Source: Cognataquiflexum aquatile (lineage in GTDB: Bacteria; Bacteroidota; Bacteroidia; Cytophagales; Cyclobacteriaceae). Taken from it: a stretch of DNA of 64,000 bases. Positions 8,601-16,559 of this stretch are shown piece by piece. The position numbers and the translations under genes are program-made. Numbering within the stretch: the stretch's first letter is position 1; each line of letters starts with the position of its first letter. The stretch lies in assembly GCF_003316845.1 (NCBI RefSeq), contig NZ_QMIK01000001.1, positions 682,001-746,000 of the forward strand, read 5' to 3'. The notes under the pieces were generated by a model. That model searched no databases, was not told the DNA's origin, and saw only the letters and a list, made by a program, of their open reading frames with translations.

Positions 8601-10546
8601 ACCAGAGTTTTGCGAGTGGTGACGGGGCATGTTTGGGTTGCTCGGAGAAATCAGTCGTCCACCTCTTTATGGCTACTGTCGAATCCCTGATGCTTCCCCG
8701 TGTTGAAAAACATGTGTCTTATCTTGAAGGCTTGATAGACAAACTGGAAAAGCATATCCAAAGCAGGCTAATGAAATCCATGAACCTCATGGATACTGAC
8801 CTGATGTCCAAAATCGTCTCAGAAACCCATGGCACTGACCTGACCATCTCAGGCATTGCAAGCAGGATGGAATCAGAAAGGGGAACAGACCCTATCGATC
8901 CGGATTGGTTGACAAACACTACCAATATCCTTTCAGGACTGAAAAGCCTTCTCTGGAGATACACTGGAGGAACCACCGGAAAAGGCCGATCCAGCATGGG
9001 TATGACCAATTCGACAGGCTGTACCTCGGTATGGGGAAGTACTTATCCCTACAATCCATATCCATTCCCTTGGGCAAACCACTTGTTCCAAGACAGTACC
9101 TCCTTGGCGATGGGGATCTTTGAAGGCCATATGGCAAAGATGTCAGATGGCTTCAAACTGATCCGAAAAGCCGAAATGGAGCTCAAAGGAAATTACAATC
9201 CCAAAGAACAAAGAGATTTCTTCACCTACTTCAATTGGGAGCAATTCACAGACGAAGAATGGAAATTGTGTCCTCCGGTAGTAGCCTTGGGCGGTGACGG
9301 TGCGATGTATGATATCGGATTCCAAAACCTATCCAGGATGATGGCTTCCGGCAAACCTATCAAAGTCATCGTGGTCGATACCCAAGTGTACTCCAATACC
9401 GGTGGACAGGCCTGTACCTCAGGATTTATCGGGCAGGTTTCTGACATGGCGCAATATGGTAAAGTCTGGAAAGGCAAGTCCGAACCGAGAAAAGAAATCG
9501 GCCTCATCGCCATGGCGCATAGAAATACCTATGTGATGCAGGGAACTTTGGCCAATACAAGCCACATGATCGAAGGATTTATCGAAGGTTTGCTGACCAA
9601 GCGTCCGGCACTGTTCAACCTCTACACTACCTGCCAACCCGAACATGGCGTGGCCGATGACCTCGGTGCACATCAGGCGAAGTTGGCGATGGAATCAAGG
9701 GCCTACCCGATTTTCAGATACAATCCTGACAAAGGAAAAACACCTCAGGAAGCATTCGACTTGGATGGAAACCCTGCCATGGATCAATTGTGGCCAACCT
9801 ATGAGTTGAAATACATCGAAGGTGGCAGGCCAAAAACCATGACCGTGGCCATGACTTTTGCAGATTTTGCGATCACCGAGGCAAGGTTCAGGAAGCATTT
9901 CCGAAAAGCCCCAAGAGACACTTGGAATGAAAACATGATCGTCTTGTCCGAATTCCTCGAAATGGACAAGAGTGCCCGAGAAGGAAAATTCCCTTATATC
10001 TGGGCTGTTGACCAAAAGCAACTGCTCAGCCGAGTTTTGGTAGCCAAACCGATGGTAGAATCCTGCGAAGAGCGCCGTGATTTTTGGATCATGCTTAGGG
10101 CCATTGCCGGAGTTTCCGATACCAAAGAACTTCCTAAAGAAGATGTGGAAAGCAAAGTCCGCGCTGAAGTAGTCAGCAGGATTGCAAGAGGCTTGATGAA
10201 AATGGCCGGAGATGACGGCGCAGGTATCATGGACTTGGTACAGGAAGAACCAAAGGCAAATGTCAATGGCGCTCCAAAAGCTGCTGCCACAGGTGACGCT
10301 ATGGCACCTTGGATCGAAACTGAACTTTGCACTTCCTGCGATGAATGCACCAAGCTCAATCCAAACATATTCGCCTACAACAACGACAAGAAAGCCTTTA
10401 TCAAAAATCCAGAAGGCGGAAGCTACATGGACCTGGTCAAAGCTGCTGAAAAATGCACTGCAGGTGTAATCCATCCGGGATTGCCTGCTGACAGGAATTT
10501 TGCCGATGCTGAAAAATGGGTCAAAAGGGGAGAAAAATTCAACTGA
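5639..10546 (+). CDS. nifJ: Pyruvate:ferredoxin (flavodoxin) oxidoreductase, extended form
   Basis: Catalyses CoA-dependent oxidation of pyruvate (or a related 2-oxoacid) to acetyl-CoA and CO2, reducing ferredoxin. Domain order from the ATG at 5639 (1635 residues): alpha pyrimidine-binding domain with AYPITPSTQMGEYW, domain II, gamma domain (FHSVGGWGAITTGKNLA), two 4Fe-4S sites (CTACGNCYTICP near 786 and CKGCMECVKVC near 920), beta domain with GDGACLGCSE, the TPP motif GDGAMYDIGFQNL near 1219 and DTQVYSNTGGQAC. Two features are unusual: about 134 residues separate the two 4Fe-4S motifs, and the C-terminus adds a ferredoxin-like module (CTSCDEC near 1564, later cysteine in AEKCTAG). Classical PFOR is about 1170-1200 residues. 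TTG and ATG starts upstream (5552, 5603) are possible, but MENKK at 5639 best matches the conserved beginning. Followed 4 bp later by rnfC. Confidence 0.93.
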   Translation: MENKKNNFKYPGTRVAMDGNTVAIMCERESSDAAGAYPITPSTQMGEYWAEEAAKGHLNISDRPLIFIEPEGEHAAAAVTAGLSMTGLRSANFSSGQGIAYMHESLYAAVGKRLTYVLNIGARAMTKSTLNVHAGHDDYHAIDDTGFFQLFAKKAQHVADLNIISHKIAELALNPGVIAQDGFLTTHLIESLMLPERELIKEFLGRPDDIIPTPTPAQRMIYGDTRRRIPEVWDVDNPMMAGIVQNQDSYMQSVAAQRPFFFDHIKDITDQAFEDYYALTGRKYERVMTYRAEDAEYLILGQGSVVSSAEAVVDYLRRTRGLRVGVVDLVMFRPFPADLLGKVLKGKKGVTILERLDQPLSEDSPIMREVRSVITKCIENGNHKKDLPYPELPSYTAGEMPALYTGSFGMGSRDLQPEGIIGAIENMLPDGKHKKRFYLSIDFIRENAFTPKQREHQENIQEAYPHVKELAVHGSENPNLMPKDAITVRFHSVGGWGAITTGKNLAMTLFDLLGYDIKANPKYGSEKKGQPTTYYLAAAPEPITINCEYYFVDVVLSPDPNVFKHTNALAGLKNGGAFIIQSERKTADEVWADVPKHYQKTIIDNDIHVFYVDGFKIAREEATDPELQLRMQGIAFQGAFFAASPLMKKSGLTDVALLKAIEDQLQHKFGGKGQRVVDDNMRVVRRGFDEVHEIKNKVLGVQTEKSNGQLIPVIPTMLKDAPKSQSNLTDIHRFWEQTGSFYQSGRGNDNLTDPFIGLSVIPAATSVFRDMTGIRFEHPEWIADNCTACGNCYTICPDTAIPGLVSELSDVLDTVLKRVKRNHDKLEFLPKTVKQIEPKIRALFNEDHKGVTVNMLINEAIDQVLETEKKDSLLRVELGWFREELGDFQFALTRPYYDLHEKKQPNSGGLFSITINPNTCKGCMECVKVCNDDALKVVKQTDDSIARLREEWSVWSDLPNTPKKYNRIDDLEEKIGPLETILLDKNAYQSFASGDGACLGCSEKSVVHLFMATVESLMLPRVEKHVSYLEGLIDKLEKHIQSRLMKSMNLMDTDLMSKIVSETHGTDLTISGIASRMESERGTDPIDPDWLTNTTNILSGLKSLLWRYTGGTTGKGRSSMGMTNSTGCTSVWGSTYPYNPYPFPWANHLFQDSTSLAMGIFEGHMAKMSDGFKLIRKAEMELKGNYNPKEQRDFFTYFNWEQFTDEEWKLCPPVVALGGDGAMYDIGFQNLSRMMASGKPIKVIVVDTQVYSNTGGQACTSGFIGQVSDMAQYGKVWKGKSEPRKEIGLIAMAHRNTYVMQGTLANTSHMIEGFIEGLLTKRPALFNLYTTCQPEHGVADDLGAHQAKLAMESRAYPIFRYNPDKGKTPQEAFDLDGNPAMDQLWPTYELKYIEGGRPKTMTVAMTFADFAITEARFRKHFRKAPRDTWNENMIVLSEFLEMDKSAREGKFPYIWAVDQKQLLSRVLVAKPMVESCEERRDFWIMLRAIAGVSDTKELPKEDVESKVRAEVVSRIARGLMKMAGDDGAGIMDLVQEEPKANVNGAPKAAATGDAMAPWIETELCTSCDECTKLNPNIFAYNNDKKAFIKNPEGGSYMDLVKAAEKCTAGVIHPGLPADRNFADAEKWVKRGEKFN

Positions 10547-10550
10547 TACC

Positions 10551-11903
10551 GTGCTGAATCTTCAATCACATACCTTCCGACACGGGGTTCATCCCCCGGA
10601 AAACAAAGAGGAGACAAATAAATTGCCCATCCGGCAGTTTCCTTTCTCTCCTCTGATCATCCTTCCCATGCAGCAGCATATCGGAGCTCCTTCGCGCATC
10701 ATTGTGAAGGAAGGCCAGGAAGTGGTGAGGGGGCAACTTTTGGCAGAAGCCAATGGCTATATGTCCGTGCCGGTTCATGCTCCTGTTTCAGGAAAAATCA
10801 GAAAAATAGCCAAAGTCCCTGTCATATCCGGACAGATGACAGAAGGCATATACATCGAGACTTTCCACTTTTCGGGACAGGAAGTCATTGAAGGCGCTCC
10901 GATAGCCTTTGACAAAGCAAACCCCGAACAAATCCTCAAAGGCATCCAAGACGCCGGGATTGTGGGTTTGGGAGGTGCGGCATTTCCCACCCATGTCAAA
11001 CTCAAAATCCCGGAAGGAAAGGTCTGCGACCATCTGATCATCAACGGCATCGAATGCGAGCCTTACCTGACCACTGACCACCGTGTCATGCTCGAGCAGG
11101 CCAATGATATCTACACAGGTATCCGCTATCTGATCAAAGCCACAGGGGCCAAAGAGGTCATCATTGGCATTGAAGGAAACAAGCAGGATGCTGCAGACCA
11201 TTTGTCCAAACTCATTCCTGCAGACCTTCCTGTGAGGGTACAGGTAGTTCCTGTCAAATATCCCCAAGGGGCCGAAAAAATGCTGATCACTTCTTTGCTC
11301 GGCAAGGAAGTTCCTTCAGGAGGCCTACCGATAGATGTGAAAGCTGTCGTGGTCAACGTGGCCACCACTGCTGAGATTGGCAGGCTGCTGCCGCATGGTC
11401 AGGGAATCCAAGAGCGGGTGATTACGATCACCGGTCCGGGAGTGAAGAAAAAAGGCAATTACCTGATCCCCGTCGGAACACCTTTGCGGTATGTTCTCGA
11501 GCAGGTCGGCGCAGCCGAAAACATCAGTGAAGTCTATATGGGCGGTCCGATGATGGGCGTTGCTGTTTCCAACCTGGATATTTCCATTGTCAAAGGAACA
11601 TCAGGTATTGTGGTTTTTGGGGAGGACAATATCCCGAAAACAGAAAAAATATTTCCCTGCATCAAGTGTGGGGCCTGTGTGGATGCCTGTCCCATTTCTT
11701 TGAATCCATCGAAATTGGGCATTTTGGCAAAGTCAGAAGGGTATGATACCATGGCCGAGGAATTCCATTTGATGGATTGCTTCGAATGCGGCTCCTGTTC
11801 CTTTGTCTGCCCGTCCAATATCCCGCTTGTACAGTATTTCAGGCTGTCCAAAGGGATCATCAGAAAACGCAACGCCGAAAAAACTGCCAAAGCCAATGTT
11901 TAG
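10551..11903 (+). CDS. rnfC: Electron transport complex subunit RnfC
   Basis: Peripheral subunit of the Rnf ferredoxin:NAD+ oxidoreductase. It binds NADH/FMN and 4Fe-4S clusters and is thought to exchange electrons with NAD+. Seen: the family start TFRHGVHPPENKE, the lipoyl-like segment MQQHIGAPSRIIVKEGQEV, the GLGGAAFPTHVKL motif, GIECEPYLTTDHR, an SLBB region, and two ferredoxin motifs, CIKCGACVDACP (near 370) and CFECGSCSFVCP (near 410). The reading frame is open upstream into nifJ, but the likely start is the GTG at 10551, four bases after the nifJ stop and just before the conserved HGVHPPENKE block (450 residues). It overlaps rnfD by 8 bp, which marks one transcription unit with nifJ and the other rnf genes. 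Confidence 0.95.
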   Translation: MLNLQSHTFRHGVHPPENKEETNKLPIRQFPFSPLIILPMQQHIGAPSRIIVKEGQEVVRGQLLAEANGYMSVPVHAPVSGKIRKIAKVPVISGQMTEGIYIETFHFSGQEVIEGAPIAFDKANPEQILKGIQDAGIVGLGGAAFPTHVKLKIPEGKVCDHLIINGIECEPYLTTDHRVMLEQANDIYTGIRYLIKATGAKEVIIGIEGNKQDAADHLSKLIPADLPVRVQVVPVKYPQGAEKMLITSLLGKEVPSGGLPIDVKAVVVNVATTAEIGRLLPHGQGIQERVITITGPGVKKKGNYLIPVGTPLRYVLEQVGAAENISEVYMGGPMMGVAVSNLDISIVKGTSGIVVFGEDNIPKTEKIFPCIKCGACVDACPISLNPSKLGILAKSEGYDTMAEEFHLMDCFECGSCSFVCPSNIPLVQYFRLSKGIIRKRNAEKTAKANV

Positions 11904-12909
11904 CAAAACCCTACATATCAGCACTTCTCCGCACATCCGACAAGGAATGAGTACGGATATGATCATGCGGAATGTGGTCTATGCCATGATGCCACTTGTC
12001 ATATTTGCAGTAGTTTCATTTGGTTTGAATGCACTTTTGGTCATCATCACCGCAGTCGCTTCGAGCGTCTTGACAGAACATGCCCTTTGCCGTTGGTCAG
12101 GAAAATCCTCTACTGTTTCGGATTGGTCGGCAGTCATCACAGGCATTTTGCTGGGACTGACATTGCCCCCGATCTTTCCGCTTTGGATGACATTCCTCGG
12201 AGGGGTCGTTTCGATCGCAATAGGAAAGTTTGTATTTGGAGGATTGGGCAGCAATGCCTTCAATCCGGCTTTGGTCGGAAGGGCTTTTTTACAAGCCGCA
12301 TTTCCGGTCGCCATCACAACTTGGCATCCCTCCTTTTTGGAAGGAAGATTCTACAGCATTTCAAAGTCAGTAGCCGCTTTCCCGTTTTCTACCCCTGTGG
12401 TAGATGGGATTTCGGGAGCTACTCCCCTATCGGCTTTCAAGTTTGACAAAGTCACAGCGGATACAGCAGACCTTGCTTTTGGATTCATCAGCGGATCCTC
12501 GGGAGAAACTTCTGCTGTCCTGATCATTCTCGGAGGAATCTATTTGGCAGTAAGGAAAATGATGAACTGGAGAATTCCCGTCGCCATTCTTACTACAGTA
12601 TTTGTCTTAAGCGGAATACTTTATCTCATTGATAACCAGACCTATCCTTCACCTCAATTCATGCTCTTTTCCGGTGGATTGATGTTGGGTGCGGTCTTTA
12701 TGGCAACGGATATGGTCGGTTCGCCGATCACTTCAAGAGGTGTGGTTATTTATGGCGCTTTTATCGGACTGATAGTCGTCGTCATACGGATTTGGGGCGG
12801 ACTTCCCGAAGGTGTGATGTATGCCATCCTACTGGGAAATGCACTTACCCCACACATTGACAACCTGATCAGGCCAAGGGTTTACGGTACCAAAAAGACC
12901 AAATCATGA
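11896..12909 (+). CDS. rnfD: Electron transport complex subunit RnfD
   Basis: Integral membrane subunit that carries covalently bound FMN. The start ATG at 11896 overlaps the end of rnfC and gives 337 residues, the normal size. Upstream codons in the same frame belong to the rnfC overlap. N-terminal SPHIRQGMSTDMIMRNVVYAMMP is typical of NqrB/RnfD. About eight to nine hydrophobic helices are visible. DGISGATPLS contains Thr176, which matches the threonine that is flavinylated through a phosphodiester bond by ApbE in this family. No apbE gene is in the window. The last codons overlap rnfG by ATGA, which indicates translational coupling. Confidence 0.95.
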   Translation: MFSKTLHISTSPHIRQGMSTDMIMRNVVYAMMPLVIFAVVSFGLNALLVIITAVASSVLTEHALCRWSGKSSTVSDWSAVITGILLGLTLPPIFPLWMTFLGGVVSIAIGKFVFGGLGSNAFNPALVGRAFLQAAFPVAITTWHPSFLEGRFYSISKSVAAFPFSTPVVDGISGATPLSAFKFDKVTADTADLAFGFISGSSGETSAVLIILGGIYLAVRKMMNWRIPVAILTTVFVLSGILYLIDNQTYPSPQFMLFSGGLMLGAVFMATDMVGSPITSRGVVIYGAFIGLIVVVIRIWGGLPEGVMYAILLGNALTPHIDNLIRPRVYGTKKTKS

Positions 12910-13613
12910 GCGCAAACAAAACCATATCGACCCAACCCAACCCCACCGAAGGCAGCAAGAAAATGCTGATCGCGATGGTAGGCATCGGGGTTATCTGTGC
13001 TTTGCTCATTGTCTTGAGTTATGAAGGCACCAAAGAAAGGATCGAAATCCTCAAGGCAGAAGCACTCGAAAAAGCAGTATTCAAAGTTGTGCCGGGGATC
13101 TCAAAGACAAGAATTTTTGAATTGACGGCAGAAGGAACATTCGTGCCCTCAGATGGAAAAGACAGGAGCAAGACCCTTGTCTATGCAGGTTATGACGATT
13201 CGGATGTCTTCAAAGGTATCGCCATCGAAGCAAGCGGACAGGGCTATGCAGACATCCTCCGTATCCTGTATGGCTATGACCCGGAGACGCAAACTGTGGT
13301 AGGATTTTATGTTTTGGAAAGTAAAGAAACGCCGGGATTGGGAGACAAAATCGAAAAGGATGAAACCTTCCTCGCCAATTTCAAAGCACTGACATTGGCA
13401 CTAGCAGAAGATTTGAGTAAAATTCAAAACCCTGTCGTGCCTGTGAAATCAGGCATGAAGAAAAACCCATGGGAAGTGGAAGGCATCACGGGTGCCACCA
13501 TTTCGTCCCGTGCCATCGGCAATATCATCGGCGAGAGTTCAGTAAAGATGATCCCACTGATTTATAGCCAAAAAGAGACTTTCAAATCGGCACCAAACCC
13601 CGAATCCAAATGA
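12906..13613 (+). CDS. rnfG: Electron transport complex subunit RnfG
   Basis: FMN-binding subunit exposed to the periplasm, anchored by one N-terminal helix (about residues 18-38, MLIAMVGIGVICALLIVLSY). The FMN_bind domain contains GYADILRILYGYD and the flavinylation motif GITGATISS, with Thr198 as the expected FMN-phosphate acceptor. KETPGLGDKI is also family-typical. At 235 residues it has the normal size. It starts within ATGA shared with rnfD and ends within ATGA shared with rnfE. Both RnfD and RnfG need ApbE, which must be encoded elsewhere in the genome. Confidence 0.95.
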   Translation: MSANKTISTQPNPTEGSKKMLIAMVGIGVICALLIVLSYEGTKERIEILKAEALEKAVFKVVPGISKTRIFELTAEGTFVPSDGKDRSKTLVYAGYDDSDVFKGIAIEASGQGYADILRILYGYDPETQTVVGFYVLESKETPGLGDKIEKDETFLANFKALTLALAEDLSKIQNPVVPVKSGMKKNPWEVEGITGATISSRAIGNIIGESSVKMIPLIYSQKETFKSAPNPESK

Positions 13614-14245
13614 CACCAACAAAAATCGCAGACTTGAAAGCTGTTCCCAGCACCACCGATGAATTCATCAAAGGGCTGTGGCGTGAAAATCCTGTCTTTG
13701 TGCAGGTTTTGGGGATGTGTCCGACATTGGCAGTTTCCAACTCCGCCATCAACGCACTTGCGATGGGATTGGCCACGGCTTTTGTATTGGTGATGTCAAA
13801 CATCCTGATCTCCTCGCTCCGCAATTTTATCCCGAAGCAAGTCCGAATGGCCTCTTATATCCTGATTATCGCCACTTTCGTCACGATAGTAGAATATGGC
13901 ATTCAGGCCATCAGCGTGGAATTACACAAGAATCTTGGGGCATTCATTTCTCTGATCGTCGTCAACTGTATCATCCTGAGCAGGGCTGAAGCCTTTGCCT
14001 CCAAAAATACCATCTGGAAATCGGCCATAGATGGCTTGGGAATGGGATTGGGATTTGTACTTGCCTTGTCCTGCCTTGGAGCTGTCCGGGAAATTTTGGG
14101 AAATGCCAGCATCTTCGGGATCACGGTTTTACCGGAATCCTTTCAGGAATGGATCATCATGATCCTTCCGGCAGGTGGCTTTTTCACTTTGGCCTTTTGG
14201 CTTTTCCTTTTCAATTATTTTAAACTTAAAAAAGCAAAAGCATGA
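13610..14245 (+). CDS. rnfE: Electron transport complex subunit RnfE
   Basis: Polytopic membrane subunit of the NqrD/RnfE family, 211 residues, six predicted helices. Signature segments are LWRENPVFVQVLGMCPTLA near the N-terminus and LIVVNCIILSRAEAFAS in the second half. The two cysteines in these segments correspond to those that, together with two from RnfA, hold the intramembrane iron-sulfur centre. The repeat-inverted topology with RnfA is a known property of the family. Overlaps rnfG and rnfA by ATGA on each side, so it lies in the middle of a tightly coupled operon. Placing rnfE ahead of rnfA gives the order C-D-G-E-A, with rnfB apart, as in several Bacteroidota and clostridial clusters. 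Confidence 0.95.
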   Translation: MTPTKIADLKAVPSTTDEFIKGLWRENPVFVQVLGMCPTLAVSNSAINALAMGLATAFVLVMSNILISSLRNFIPKQVRMASYILIIATFVTIVEYGIQAISVELHKNLGAFISLIVVNCIILSRAEAFASKNTIWKSAIDGLGMGLGFVLALSCLGAVREILGNASIFGITVLPESFQEWIIMILPAGGFFTLAFWLFLFNYFKLKKAKA

Positions 14246-14823
14246 AATCTGAATCCCTTTGGTACATTTTCATCAATGCGAGTCTGATCAACAACTTTGT
14301 GCTCGCCTATTTTCTCGGAATCTGTCCCTTTCTCGGAGTTTCGGGAAAAATGGAAACTGCCACAAAAATGGGCGCTGCCGTGACCTTCGTGATGATCATC
14401 AGTTCAATCTGTGCTTTTGGTATCAATAAGTTATTGACAGCCATCAATGCGCCTTTTCTATTGCTCATCAGCTACATCGTCGTCATTGCCGCCACTGTTC
14501 AGCTGGTGGAAATGGTCATCAAAAAAATGAGTCCGGCGCTCTTTCGTTCCTTGGGGATTTTCCTCCCTTTGATCACGACCAACTGCGCCATATTGGCCGT
14601 AGCGCTGTTTCAGACAGCCAAAGGATATAGTTTCTTCGGCAGTCTAGCCTTCGCATTTGGAGGGGGAATTGGTTTTACCCTTGCTCTGATCCTAATGGCG
14701 GGAATCAGGGAGCAACTTGATTTTGCCGATGTGCCAAAAGTCGTCAGAGGTACCGTGATCACTTTGCTGATCGCGGGGATCTTGTCATTGACATTTATGG
14801 GATTTTCGGGATTGGGATCTTAG
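14242..14823 (+). CDS. rnfA: Electron transport complex subunit RnfA
   Basis: Polytopic membrane subunit of the NqrE/RnfA family, 193 residues with six predicted helices. Motifs are INNFVLAYFLGICPFLGVSG and PLITTNCAILAVALFQ, each contributing one of the cysteines of the iron-sulfur centre shared with RnfE. Later GGGIGFTLALILMAGIREQ is also characteristic. Overlaps rnfE by ATGA. In many genomes rnfB follows directly; here it lies 2.2 kb further on, behind a small Cys-rich membrane protein and an FNR homologue. Confidence 0.95.
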   Translation: MKSESLWYIFINASLINNFVLAYFLGICPFLGVSGKMETATKMGAAVTFVMIISSICAFGINKLLTAINAPFLLLISYIVVIAATVQLVEMVIKKMSPALFRSLGIFLPLITTNCAILAVALFQTAKGYSFFGSLAFAFGGGIGFTLALILMAGIREQLDFADVPKVVRGTVITLLIAGILSLTFMGFSGLGS

Positions 14824-14829
14824 GGTTCA

Positions 14830-14992
14830 GTTAGCTGTATTCAGTTAGTAGTGGTCAGTAAATGGTAAGAAGTAGAAGGTAAAAAGTAAAAGGTAAAAAG
14901 GGGGAAGTGGGAAGTAACGAGTGGTCAGTAAATGGTAAGAAGTAAAAGGTAAAAAGTGGGAAGTAAGAAGTGGGAAGTTTGACCGATGTCAG
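14830..14992. repeat. Low-complexity repeats after rnfA
   Basis: The 224-bp gap between rnfA and the next small gene is built of short degenerate units such as GGTAAGAAGTAGAAGGTAAA, AAAAGTAAAAGGT and AGTGGTCAGTAAATGGTAAG, the last occurring twice (around 14870-14890 and 14920-14940). No promoter or coding signal is evident. Similar material continues at 15238-15640 and 16560-16975. Confidence 0.75.
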
Positions 14993-15047
14993 ATGACCGA
15001 TGAAGGTAAGAAGTAGACAGTAAAAAGGACAGTAAGCAAATACAAAA

Positions 15048-15239
15048 ATGGAAACAGTTTGGAGTTTTGTGATCGGGATTTTGGGATTGGTGGGGATGAT
15101 GCTGCTTTGGGTGTTGGTCCAATCCCATTGGCGAAAAACCTTCTCTGAAAACATCTCAGATGAAGATGTCCTCGCAGAAAGAAGAAGCTGCGGCAATTGT
15201 GGCTGTGTGAAGGTGTGTGAGAGGAAGAGTAAACAGTGA
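15048..15239 (+). CDS. Small Cys-rich membrane protein, possible NqrM-like factor
   Basis: A 63-residue protein with one N-terminal transmembrane helix (about residues 5-25) and a short cytoplasmic tail carrying four cysteines in CGNCGCVKVC (Cys48, 51, 53, 57). This layout (one helix, then a C-terminal cysteine cluster) resembles NqrM (DUF539), the small protein needed to assemble the Fe centre between NqrD and NqrE, the homologues of RnfE and RnfA encoded directly upstream. That match is my inference from topology and position; the sequence similarity I can judge by eye is limited to the Cys-rich tail. The ATG at 15048 is preceded by an A-rich leader. The gene lies in the same orientation between rnfA and the FNR-like gene, embedded in low-complexity spacers on both sides. 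Confidence 0.7.
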   Translation: METVWSFVIGILGLVGMMLLWVLVQSHWRKTFSENISDEDVLAERRSCGNCGCVKVCERKSKQ

Positions 15240-15635
15240 TCAGTAGGCAGTTTGCAATTTCTCAGTCCTCGGTCGACAGTCGACAGTCCACGGTGATCAG
15301 TAAGCAGTTTTCAGTAGGCAGTGGGTAGTATTCAGTGGGCAGTTTTCAGTCCACGGTCCATGGTCGACGGTCGACGGTAGTGTAGTGTTCAGTGGTCAGT
15401 TTACTGCGGTCAGTTTACAGTGGTCAGTATTCAGGGGACAGTCGACAGAGAATAATTGAAAGTAGATAAAAAGAATAAGAATTGAAGAAAACGGGCAGTG
15501 GACAATGGACTGTCGACCGTTGACAAATAACCATTAACCAAAAAATAAATGACTTTGGTCTGTGGACTATGGACTAACGTCAATAAACCATAATAACGGG
15601 CTGTGGACTATGGACTATGGACCGTGGACTTTCAT
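15238..15635. repeat. Degenerate GTCGAC/GTCCACGGTC mirror repeats
   Basis: The 447-bp gap 15240-15686 consists mainly of short related words: CAGTAGGCAG, TCAGTGGTCAG, GGTCGACAGTCGACAG, GTCCACGGTCCATGG. The first half uses GTCCACGGTC-type words, while the end (about 15600-15632) uses the reverse complements, GGACTATGGACCGTGGAC. The transcript could therefore fold into one large imperfect hairpin between the flanking genes. No gene is seen. Confidence 0.75.
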
Positions 15636-15686
15636 TCAATAAGAGCAAACTAAATAGTAAAAACCAAACTTCTAAATAGCACAACA

Positions 15687-16544
15687 ATGACCTACTTATC
15701 AGATCTCAATACAAAAACGCAATACAAAGCCAAAGTCAGGAAAACCAAGCGCCTGACTCCTGCCAATACAGAGGAAATCCGTGAAATCATGCTTGAGGTG
15801 GAGGATCCTGAATTCCAATGTCAGGTTGACCAAAGCTTTGGCGTGCTCGTGAAGCATGCCAGCGAATTTGGAAATGAATACCACCACCGCCTCTACTCTG
15901 TGGCCGATATTCCTTCCAAAAAAGATGGTAAAACACAACTCACCATGTTGGTCAAAAGATGCTCCTATGTGGATGACTTCAACGGCGAACTGTACCAAGG
16001 CGTAGGCTCTAGCTACCTCTGTGATAGGGAAGTTGGCGATTTCATCACCGTGACAGGGCCTTTTGAACTGCCATTCAAAATCCCTGCAGACAAAAATGCC
16101 AACCTGATCCTGATCGGAATGGGAACCGGCATTGCACCGTTCAGGGCTTTTGTGAAGCATATTTATGCAGATGTGAAAGACTGGAAAGGAAAGATCCGAT
16201 TGTTCTACGGCGCAAAAAGCGGTTTGGAACTCCTGTACCTCAATGACAAAGATGGCGACCTGACGAGCTACTATGATGAAGCCACTTTCGAAGCCTTCAG
16301 TGCTTTGAGCCCAAGGCCACATTGGGAAGATCCTATCTCCTTGGATGCAGCGATCGAGGAAAGGGCTGAAGAGGTTTTGGAAATGCTCTCCTACAGCAAT
16401 ACCTACATCTACATCGCAGGATATGAAAAAGTCAAAGAAAACCTCAACAAGGCTTTTATCAATATCATGGGTTCAAAGGAAAAGTGGGAAAACAGAAAAG
16501 CAGAGCTGATCGCAGGGAAGAAGTGGGCGGAGGTGATCTACTAA
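15687..16544 (+). CDS. Ferredoxin-NADP+ reductase-like FAD oxidoreductase
   Basis: A 285-residue flavoprotein of the plant-type FNR superfamily, expected to move electrons between ferredoxin and NAD(P). Seen: the FAD motif RLYSVAD (about 73-79), SSYLCD (equivalent of the plant-type SNFLCD region), the nucleotide-binding loop GMGTGIAPFRAF, the FYGAKSGLELLYL segment, YIYIAGYE, and a C-terminal AEVIY whose terminal tyrosine can stack on the flavin, as in plant-type FNRs. Its place inside the rnf cluster between rnfA and rnfB suggests that it shares the ferredoxin pool with Rnf and the upstream PFOR. It could instead be a dedicated NADH/NADPH interface protein; the cofactor preference is not decidable by eye. 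Confidence 0.88.
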   Translation: MTYLSDLNTKTQYKAKVRKTKRLTPANTEEIREIMLEVEDPEFQCQVDQSFGVLVKHASEFGNEYHHRLYSVADIPSKKDGKTQLTMLVKRCSYVDDFNGELYQGVGSSYLCDREVGDFITVTGPFELPFKIPADKNANLILIGMGTGIAPFRAFVKHIYADVKDWKGKIRLFYGAKSGLELLYLNDKDGDLTSYYDEATFEAFSALSPRPHWEDPISLDAAIEERAEEVLEMLSYSNTYIYIAGYEKVKENLNKAFINIMGSKEKWENRKAELIAGKKWAEVIY

Positions 16545-16559
16545 TGAGGTGAATCTGAA

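Noticed and set aside
9695-10474. 259-codon minus-strand frame at the end of the PFOR gene
   Set aside because: Same reason: shadow of the real gene, no recognisable features.
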